Assembly (NCBI GenBank): GCA_020631175.1
Contig: JAHDHT010000051.1
Span: forward strand, 13,202-18,428
DNA from: Chitinophagales bacterium
GTDB taxonomy: Bacteria > Bacteroidota > Bacteroidia > Chitinophagales > JAHDHT01
Direction of reading: 5' to 3'
Length of the DNA: 5,227 bases
Shown: piece by piece, positions 1 to 5,227 of the stretch
Layout: every line of letters begins with the position of its first letter
Numbering within the stretch: position 1 is the stretch's first letter
Made by a program: the position numbers and the translations under genes
The notes under the pieces: generated by a model
What the model saw: only the letters and a program-made list of their open reading frames with translations
The model's database searches: none
What the model was told of the DNA's origin: nothing

Positions 1-215
1 TCCGAGTATTCAATCTTCATTTTAGTCAATTCTCTGTTCAACCGACGTTCTTTCGGCGAAGTGAAGAAATAAAACGAGATCAAAACGATAATACCTGAGA
101 AAAATATAACTGCACAAAGAAAACCAAACCACCTTATAGTACGCGTTTTCCAGTTTTCTTCAACTTCTTCATACCGCAGACTATGTGTATTATAATAATA
201 TTTGGTTTTTTTCAT
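1..215 (-). CDS. Membrane-anchored protein, probable M23 (LytM-type) peptidase, N-terminal fragment
   Basis: Partial gene read leftward from ATG at 215-213 and open to the window edge (71 codons plus 2 nt), too short for a long-ORF scan. The protein begins MKKTKYYYNTHSLRYEEVEE, followed by a basic stretch (K23 to R28), one strongly hydrophobic segment at about residues 29-51 (WFGFLCAVIFF through FYFF), then a charged region starting TSPKERRLNREL. This suggests a short cytoplasmic tail, one N-in membrane anchor and an exported domain beginning with a helix or coiled coil. From memory, this N-terminus resembles the Bacteroidota M23/LytM-family metallopeptidases often encoded divergently from alaS; such proteins have about 300 residues and cut, or regulate cutting of, peptidoglycan cross-bridges. 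The catalytic zinc-binding domain would lie off the left edge, so activity cannot be judged here. The start has no clear Shine-Dalgarno, which is usual in this phylum. The reading frame and anchor are seen; the family is recognition by resemblance. Confidence 0.72.
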   Translation of the reverse strand, partial: MKKTKYYYNTHSLRYEEVEENWKTRTIRWFGFLCAVIFFSGIIVLISFYFFTSPKERRLNRELTKMKIEYS

Positions 216-247
216 CTTACGTTTAGCAAATTATCTGTTATACCCCT

Positions 248-255
248 TATTTTTG
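248..255 (+). promoter_or_regulatory. Candidate Bacteroidota -7 promoter element for the alaS operon
   Basis: TATTTTTG matches the Bacteroidota primary sigma factor -7 consensus TAnnTTTG exactly and is followed by CA, as is common in these promoters. Transcription would start just downstream, at roughly 260-265, giving a leader of about 65 nt before the alaS ATG. The upstream -33 element (TTG or TTTG) is weak: the best nearby candidate is GTTTAG at 221-226. A second, one-mismatch copy, CACCTTTG, lies at 256-263 and could be the real element instead. The motif match is seen; promoter activity is inferred. Confidence 0.45.
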
Positions 256-268
256 CACCTTTGCAAAA
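251..268. repeat. Perfect 7-bp inverted repeat overlapping the alaS promoter
   Basis: TTTTGCA (251-257) and TGCAAAA (262-268) are exact reverse complements separated by the 4-nt spacer CCTT. The left arm includes the TTTG of the candidate -7 element on the plus strand; the right arm gives the same TTTTGCA on the minus strand. It may be a regulator-binding site, two back-to-back promoter cores, or chance in AT-rich DNA. It is not followed by a T-tract and sits before the likely transcription start, so it does not look like a terminator. Confidence 0.4.
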
Positions 269-328
269 TGCTAAAATAATGATAAAGTCAATATTTAACA
301 AAGCGTTTACATACAAGAATATAAAACA

Positions 329-2959
329 ATGAACAGCAAAGAAGTAAGGCAGAAATTTCTTGATTTTTTTGAATCGAAAAAGCACAAGATAGTTGATTCT
401 GCGCCTATTGTAGTCAAAGACGATCCTACATTAATGTTTACGAATGCAGGCATGAATCAGTTCAAAGATTACTTTTTAGGTAACAAAAGTGCCGAAAATA
501 AAAGGGTTTCAAACCTTCAGAAGTGCCTCAGAGTAAGCGGAAAGCACAACGACTTAGAAGAAGTAGGTGTAGATCATTACCATCATACCATGTTTGAAAT
601 GATGGGAAACTGGTCGTTTGGAGACTATTTCAAAAAGGAAGCTATAGATTGGGCATGGGAGTTATTAACAGAAGTTTATCAACTCGATAAAGAAAATCTT
701 TATATAACCGTCTTTGAAGGAAACGACGAATGGGGCGTTCCATTAGATACGGAAGCTATTGAACATTGGAAAAAATATTTGCCGGAAGAACGCATTTTGA
801 AATGTGATGCTAAAGATAATTTCTGGGAAATGGGAGATACAGGTCCTTGTGGCCCCTGTTCAGAAATTCATGTTGATATGCGATCGGAAGAAGACAAAGC
901 AAAAATTCCGGGCGTTCAATTGGTCAATGAAGATGATCCTGAAGTAATTGAAATATGGAATCTTGTATTTATACAATTCAACCGTAAGAAAGATCAATCA
1001 CTTGAACCTCTGAAAGACAAACACATAGATACAGGAATGGGCTTTGAGCGTATCGTTCGTGTACTTCAAAAGAAAAAATCAAACTACGATACGGATATTT
1101 TCACCCCACTGATTGCAAAACTGGAAGAGATCAGCAATATCAAATATGAAGGTACAGACAGTAAAAAAGATATCGCTTTCAGAGTAATTGCTGATCATAT
1201 CAGAACGATCGCTTTTACTATTACCGATGGACAACTTCCTTCCAATACCGGGGCAGGATATGTTATTCGCAGAGTATTACGAAGAGCTGTGCGGTATGCA
1301 TACAGTTTCTTAGATGTCAAAAAACCATTTCTTGCAGAAATGTTGGAAGCTTTATGTAATCAATTTGATGGAGTTTATCCGGAATTAGATAAAAATAAAG
1401 CACTCACTTCAAAAGTAATCTCTGAAGAAGAAAAGTCATTCTTAAAGACTTTAGAATCCGGTTTAAAACGTTATCAGTTAATTAAAGACGATGTAAAAAG
1501 TCAGTCTAAAAATCAGATCGAAGGAGCAAAAGCTTTTGAATTATATGATACATACGGTTTCCCTATAGACCTTACCCGTTTAATGGCAGAAGAAGATGGA
1601 ATTAAAATTGATGAGGAAGGATTTAAAACTGCTTTGAACGAACAAAAAGAACGTGCAAGAGCAGCGACAAAAATTGATGCAGGAGACTGGATTATTGTAA
1701 ATGAAGATACCAGTGTTGAGTTTGTCGGCTACGATGAAACAGAAACAGAAACTTCTATTTTAAGGTATAGAACGGTTAAAACAAAAGATAAAGAAACCGT
1801 TCAAATCGTTTTAAAACAAACTCCATTTTATGCAGAGTCGGGCGGGCAGGTCGGAGATAAAGGTGTTTTAATTTTTGTTGGAGATGAAAAAATAAAGGTA
1901 ATTGATACGCAGAAAGAAAATGATCTTATTGTTCATTACTGTGATAAAATTCCTTCCGATCCTTCCGCAAAGTTAAAAGCACTTATAGCTAAAACCCGTC
2001 GTGAAGACATAAAAAAGAATCATACTGCAACGCATTTAATTCACGCTGCACTCAGAGACATTTTAGGTACTCATGTAGAACAAAAAGGTTCTCTGGTAGC
2101 TCCTGATTATTTACGATTTGATTTTTCGCATTTTTCTAAAATGGAAGAAGAAGAAATTCGGAAAGTGGAAATAATGGTTAATGAAAAAATTATTGAAAAT
2201 ATTTCATTACATGAAGACCGAGAAGCGAATATAGAAGATGCAAAAGCAAAAGGAGCAATGGCTTTGTTCGGAGAAAAATATGGTGATAAAGTAAGGGTAA
2301 TTACTTTTGATCCTGATTTTTCAGTAGAATTATGCGGTGGTACCCATGTTCAGGCTACCGGCGAAATTGGCTTTTGTAAATTGACATTAGAAACCTCTGT
2401 GGCAAGCGGTATCAGAAGAATAGAAGCGATCACAGGTAAAAAAGCTATGGAATTTATTCTTAATCAGAATCAGCAACTTGCTCAAATTAAAAACTCAATA
2501 AAAGCAAGCGGAGATCTTGTTAAGGGAGTAGATAAACTGGTGCTGGATAATAGTAATTTAAGAAAAGAGGTTGAGCACTTGAAAATGCAACAAGCAGGGC
2601 AATTAAAAATGCAAATTGAAAACAGCCTTACTGAAATAAATGGAGTTTCATTCTCTACAGCGAGAATAGATGGGGGAGCAGATGTAATGAAAAAGATTGC
2701 GCATGATCTAAAACAACAACATCAGAATTTGTTCCTGGTTCTTGCTTCTCAATCAGATAATAAAGTTCAGGTATCCATTGCAATCGGTGAACAATTAATT
2801 CAGGAAAAACAGTGGAACGCCGGTCAGTTAATCAGAGAATGGGCTAAGCATATTAACGGTGGAGGTGGCGGTCAGCCATTCTTCGCAACTGCAGGAGGTA
2901 AAAAGCCGGAAGGAATAGATTCAGTCTTTTCTGAAGCAGAAAAATTCGTAAAAAGCTAA
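329..2959 (+). CDS. alaS: Alanyl-tRNA synthetase (AlaRS)
   Basis: Cytoplasmic class IIc synthetase that joins alanine to tRNA-Ala using ATP and hydrolyses mischarged Ser- and Gly-tRNA-Ala. At 876 aa it matches the usual full bacterial length. The aminoacylation domain (about 1-250) has DPTLMFTNAGMNQF (32-45), motif 2 with R68 and K72 in the SGKHNDL segment, HHTMFEMMGNWSFGDYF (85-101), W166, V213 and DTGMGFER (234-241). The tRNA-recognition region (about 250-455) keeps N306 and D407, which by alignment to E. coli N303/D400 read the G3:U70 pair. The editing domain (about 550-705) has both metal-binding halves, HTATHL (H565, H569) and CGGTH (C669, H673). A helical linker (about 710-765) leads to a C-Ala domain with a glycine loop (844-848) and FFATAGG. 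All key residues are intact. The ATG gives the canonical N-terminus; its upstream sequence is A-rich without a clear Shine-Dalgarno. It leads the operon with gatB 2 nt downstream. Confidence 0.98.
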   Translation: MNSKEVRQKFLDFFESKKHKIVDSAPIVVKDDPTLMFTNAGMNQFKDYFLGNKSAENKRVSNLQKCLRVSGKHNDLEEVGVDHYHHTMFEMMGNWSFGDYFKKEAIDWAWELLTEVYQLDKENLYITVFEGNDEWGVPLDTEAIEHWKKYLPEERILKCDAKDNFWEMGDTGPCGPCSEIHVDMRSEEDKAKIPGVQLVNEDDPEVIEIWNLVFIQFNRKKDQSLEPLKDKHIDTGMGFERIVRVLQKKKSNYDTDIFTPLIAKLEEISNIKYEGTDSKKDIAFRVIADHIRTIAFTITDGQLPSNTGAGYVIRRVLRRAVRYAYSFLDVKKPFLAEMLEALCNQFDGVYPELDKNKALTSKVISEEEKSFLKTLESGLKRYQLIKDDVKSQSKNQIEGAKAFELYDTYGFPIDLTRLMAEEDGIKIDEEGFKTALNEQKERARAATKIDAGDWIIVNEDTSVEFVGYDETETETSILRYRTVKTKDKETVQIVLKQTPFYAESGGQVGDKGVLIFVGDEKIKVIDTQKENDLIVHYCDKIPSDPSAKLKALIAKTRREDIKKNHTATHLIHAALRDILGTHVEQKGSLVAPDYLRFDFSHFSKMEEEEIRKVEIMVNEKIIENISLHEDREANIEDAKAKGAMALFGEKYGDKVRVITFDPDFSVELCGGTHVQATGEIGFCKLTLETSVASGIRRIEAITGKKAMEFILNQNQQLAQIKNSIKASGDLVKGVDKLVLDNSNLRKEVEHLKMQQAGQLKMQIENSLTEINGVSFSTARIDGGADVMKKIAHDLKQQHQNLFLVLASQSDNKVQVSIAIGEQLIQEKQWNAGQLIREWAKHINGGGGGQPFFATAGGKKPEGIDSVFSEAEKFVKS

Positions 2960-2961
2960 TT

Positions 2962-4404
2962 TTGAAAACACCGGACGGATATGAAATAATAATTGGTCTT
3001 GAAATTCATATAAGACTCTTAACGAAAAGTAAATTATTTGTTGCAGATGAAAATCAATTTGGAGCGTCTGCAAATGCAAATGTTTCATTTATTACTACAG
3101 GTCACCCTGGTGTACTTCCTGTAATTAATAAAGAAGCAGTTAAGATGGCTGCAAAAATGGGTATAGCTACTAACTGCACCGTTCAGCAGTACAATTATTT
3201 TGACCGAAAGCATTATTGTTATCCTGATTTACCAAAAGGGTTTCAAACCACTCAGGATAATCAGCCTATTTGTATAAATGGGTATTTAATTATTGATGGA
3301 AAAAAGATCAACATAAACCGAATTCATATGGAGGAAGATGCCGGAAAAAGTATTCATGATCTTCATCCGGAAAAAAGTATGATTGATTTAAATCGTGCAG
3401 GAACTCCACTACTTGAATTGGTTTCAGAACCTGACATCAGAAGTGCAGATGAAGCAGCAGATTTTTTTAATTTAATTCGGCAAACAGCAATGTATATTAA
3501 TATATGTGATGGTAATATGCAGGAAGGAAGTATGCGCTGCGATGCCAATATTTCCATCCGAAAAAAAGGAGATGAACATTTTAATAATCGGGTTGAGGTA
3601 AAGAATCTCAACTCCGTTCGCTTCTTAAAAAGAGCTATCGAATTTGAAGTGAAGCGGCAGCATACTCTAATGGAAAATGGCGAAGAAACCGAACAGGAAA
3701 CGCGTGGATATGACCCGGTGAAAGATATCACTATCATGCAGCGTGATAAAGAAATGGCACATGATTATCGCTATTTTCCGGAACCTGATCTCGGACCTGT
3801 CATCATTACGGATACTTTAATGAATGAAATCAGATCAGAAATATCCATCCTTCCGCAACAGTTAGAAGCCTTATTAAAAAAAGAATATAAATTATCTGAT
3901 TACGATGCACAATTAATAACAACTGAAAAGCCAATTGCAGACTACTATTTGTCTATGCTTGAAACTGTAAAAAGTCCGAAAAGGGCTGCGAATTGGTTGA
4001 ATACAAACGTGCGTGAATGGCTAAATGATAATCAAGCCGGGATTGAATCTTTTCCGATAGAGCCAGGCAGACTCGCAGAACTAGTGAATCTCATTGAAGA
4101 TAACAGCCTAAGCCATCATATTGCAGATCGTCAGATTTTCCCTGAAATGTTAAAGAATCAAAACGCCGAACTAAGCTTACTAATAAAAGCATTAAATTTG
4201 CAGGAAGAATCTTCTGATGAAGAGCTGAAATCGATAATGGAAGCATTAATTACGCAGTTTCCTGATAAATTTGAAGCTTATCAGAAAGGAAGAAAGGGTT
4301 TATTGGGCTTTTTTGTTGGTCAGGTTATGCGAAAACTGCCTGAAAGTGACCCTAAACAAGTAAATACATACATTCAGAAATATTTAAACAAAGAGATAAA
4401 ATGA
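2962..4404 (+). CDS. gatB: Asp-tRNA(Asn)/Glu-tRNA(Gln) amidotransferase subunit B (GatB)
   Basis: Cytoplasmic tRNA-binding and kinase subunit of GatCAB, which phosphorylates the side chain of misacylated Glu-tRNA-Gln or Asp-tRNA-Asn and amidates it with ammonia passed from GatA. At 480 aa it has normal length. Seen in order: IGLEIHIRL with E14 and H16 (Mg/ATP-site residues by analogy with S. aureus E10 and H12), YPDLPKGFQTTQ (87-98), HMEEDAGK (122-129), the GatB signature DLNRAGTPLLELVSEPDIR (142-160), MQEGSMRCDANIS (186-198), VEVKNLNSVR (211-220) and DYRYFPEPDL (268-277). A helical region follows, then a YqeY-like tail (about 335-480) ending GLLGFFVGQVMRKLP. The start must be TTG at 2962: an in-frame stop at 2932-2934 blocks extension, no ATG or GTG lies between, and the first internal Met (residue 62) would remove the active-site N-terminus. 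Only 2 nt follow the alaS stop, so coupling is likely. gatA and gatC are not in this window. Confidence 0.97.
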   Translation: MKTPDGYEIIIGLEIHIRLLTKSKLFVADENQFGASANANVSFITTGHPGVLPVINKEAVKMAAKMGIATNCTVQQYNYFDRKHYCYPDLPKGFQTTQDNQPICINGYLIIDGKKININRIHMEEDAGKSIHDLHPEKSMIDLNRAGTPLLELVSEPDIRSADEAADFFNLIRQTAMYINICDGNMQEGSMRCDANISIRKKGDEHFNNRVEVKNLNSVRFLKRAIEFEVKRQHTLMENGEETEQETRGYDPVKDITIMQRDKEMAHDYRYFPEPDLGPVIITDTLMNEIRSEISILPQQLEALLKKEYKLSDYDAQLITTEKPIADYYLSMLETVKSPKRAANWLNTNVREWLNDNQAGIESFPIEPGRLAELVNLIEDNSLSHHIADRQIFPEMLKNQNAELSLLIKALNLQEESSDEELKSIMEALITQFPDKFEAYQKGRKGLLGFFVGQVMRKLPESDPKQVNTYIQKYLNKEIK

Positions 4405-5227
4405 GAATTTTAACAGCATTCATAGCGCTGATCGCTCTAATTTTTCAATCCTGTACATCCGATAATTCAGGAGGAGGAATGTCAGGTAAGTGGGATGGAT
4501 ACCTGATTACCGGGAACATCACAAATGCCACTCCTGATACACGAATCTTTCTTGAAGATCTGCAAAAACAGACAAACAGAATTATAGATACTGCACGAGT
4601 TGAAGCGGACGGTAGTTTTACTTTTAAAGGAAAAGTCGATGCACCTACCATTGGACAAATGAGAATGGGTGCTCAAAAAATATTCCTTATCCTTGAAAAT
4701 GAGGAAAGTATGGAGATTACAATGGATACGAAAGTACCTAATGTTTTCGATGTAAAAGGTTCTCAGGCGAATGAAGGATGGAAGCAGGTTTATGATAAAC
4801 TAAGAACCAGACAAGCGACTCCACCATATTTAAAGTCTGTTTCAGATACTTCTTCAAACATTTTGTTGAGTTATTTAGCCATTAACCAACTTAAGATTGA
4901 AGACGAGTATGAATACTTTAAGGCTTTTGGTAAAAAGATGGAAAAAGAAATGCCGGGCTCAAAATTAACGGCAGATATGCAAAGCCGAATTGCCGCCTCA
5001 GCAGCATTGGCGAATCTTGGTATAGGCAAACAGGCTCCGGAAATAAAGCTCGCATCACCGGATGGAAAGGAAATGTCGCTTTCTGAATTAAAAGGACAAG
5101 TAGTTTTATTAGATTTTTGGGCATCATGGTGCAGACCGTGCAGAAGAGAGAATCCTAATGTGGTAGCTGCATATGATAAATATAAAAGCAAAGGATTTAC
5201 GGTCTATTCAGTTTCACTTGACCGTAC
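4401..5227 (+). CDS. TlpA/ResA-like thioredoxin-fold lipoprotein with DUF4369-like domain, N-terminal part
   Basis: Partial gene of 275 codons plus 2 nt, open to the right edge. Its ATG overlaps the gatB stop as ATGA. The first 18 residues form a lipoprotein signal: hydrophobic LTAFIALIALIF, then QSC with C18 as the lipidation site; the lipobox is loose (F at -3), as often in Bacteroidota. A Ser/Gly-rich tether (19-29) follows. Residues about 31-125 resemble DUF4369, including IIDTARVEADGSFTFKGKV (61-79). After a helical linker, the redoxin domain begins near 207 with GKQAPEIKLASPDGKEMSL and reaches LLDFWASWCRPCRRENPNV, with the redox pair C244/C247 (codons 5130-5141). Such proteins are anchored facing the periplasm and reduce or exchange disulfides; the partner is unknown. 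The cis-proline and the C-terminal half of the fold are beyond the window. Family assignment is firm, substrate unknown; co-expression with gatB is inferred from the overlap. Confidence 0.9.
   Translation, partial: MRILTAFIALIALIFQSCTSDNSGGGMSGKWDGYLITGNITNATPDTRIFLEDLQKQTNRIIDTARVEADGSFTFKGKVDAPTIGQMRMGAQKIFLILENEESMEITMDTKVPNVFDVKGSQANEGWKQVYDKLRTRQATPPYLKSVSDTSSNILLSYLAINQLKIEDEYEYFKAFGKKMEKEMPGSKLTADMQSRIAASAALANLGIGKQAPEIKLASPDGKEMSLSELKGQVVLLDFWASWCRPCRRENPNVVAAYDKYKSKGFTVYSVSLDR

Larger units (their letters stand above)
216..328. promoter_or_regulatory. Divergent intergenic region between the M23-type gene and alaS
   Basis: This 113-bp AT-rich spacer separates two gene starts that point away from each other, so it must hold the promoters for both unless distant ones are used. 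On the plus strand it has a good TAnnTTTG element (248-255). On the minus strand no exact match exists; the closest are ATAATTTG (revcomp of 228-235) and GCATTTTG (revcomp of 263-270), both wrong at the TA positions. A perfect inverted repeat sits at 251-268. The alaS-side leader also holds a 17-codon reading frame (279-332). I see no T-box, riboswitch-like fold or terminator hairpin. Confidence 0.6.

Noticed and set aside
216..328. T-box or other tRNA-sensing leader before alaS
   Set aside because: The spacer is too short for a T-box and has no antiterminator/terminator hairpin pair or T-tract, and T-boxes are not typical of Bacteroidota.
1736..1752. GAAACA short tandem repeat in alaS as a possible phase-variation tract
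   Set aside because: Only about three 6-bp units; slippage would keep the reading frame and just add or remove a Thr-Glu pair, and alaS is essential.
2858..2872. Glycine-rich stretch (five Gly codons) near the alaS 3' end as a repeat or recoding site
   Set aside because: It corresponds to the known glycine loop of the C-Ala domain, and the frame continues normally into the conserved ATAGG motif.
2957..2964. TAATTTTG, an exact TAnnTTTG match at the alaS-gatB junction, as an internal promoter
   Set aside because: Transcription would start downstream of the gatB TTG start and so could not express full-length GatB, and no TTG element lies at the right distance upstream. The match arises from the stop and start codons themselves.
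3363..3737. 124-codon open frame on the minus strand inside gatB
   Set aside because: It lies wholly antisense to strongly conserved GatB signature motifs, and its Ser/Arg/Phe-rich translation has no recognisable domain. It is a shadow of the real gene.
4445..4676. Two minus-strand open frames of 68 and 64 codons opposite the start of the lipoprotein gene
   Set aside because: The plus-strand frame has a clear lipoprotein signal and DUF4369-like sequence here; the two antisense frames overlap each other and show no domain.
4871..5191. Minus-strand open frames of 106 and 69 codons opposite the thioredoxin domain
   Set aside because: They are antisense to the WCRPC redoxin region, overlap each other and look like low-complexity shadow translations.

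Overview
The window looks like ordinary core-genome DNA from a member of the Bacteroidota, possibly the Chitinophagales/Sphingobacteriia side (the order is a guess from memory of gene neighbourhoods). The reasons are AT-rich DNA, a TAnnTTTG-type promoter element, A-rich translation starts without clear Shine-Dalgarno sequences, a divergent M23-peptidase-type gene of the kind typical of the phylum, and a TlpA-like thioredoxin lipoprotein with a DUF4369-like N-terminal part.

Layout: (1) positions 215 to 1, minus strand, hold the first 71 codons of a membrane-anchored protein, probably a Bacteroidota M23 (LytM-type) peptidase, cut by the left edge. (2) Positions 216-328 are a 113-bp divergent intergenic region with a plausible promoter for the rightward genes, a perfect 7-bp inverted repeat overlapping it, and a 17-codon leader reading frame whose stop overlaps the next start. 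(3) 329-2959, plus strand: full-length alanyl-tRNA synthetase (alaS) with intact aminoacylation, editing and C-Ala domains. (4) 2962-4404, plus strand: full-length GatB subunit of the Asp/Glu-tRNA amidotransferase, beginning with TTG only 2 nt after the alaS stop. (5) 4401 to the right edge, plus strand: the first 275 codons of a lipoprotein thiol-disulfide oxidoreductase, overlapping gatB by the ATGA arrangement and cut by the right edge.

The three rightward genes are so tightly packed (2-nt gap, then 4-nt overlap) that they are very probably one operon with coupled translation. Two of them act in aminoacyl-tRNA supply: AlaRS charges and proofreads tRNA-Ala, and GatB, with GatA and GatC encoded elsewhere, amidates misacylated Glu-tRNA-Gln and/or Asp-tRNA-Asn. 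The third is an exported redox lipoprotein with no evident mechanistic link to the other two. I see no RNA genes, mobile elements, CRISPR arrays, terminators or defence-like modules. I found no convincing undescribed system; the points worth checking are the alaS leader, the promoter palindrome and the TTG start of gatB.
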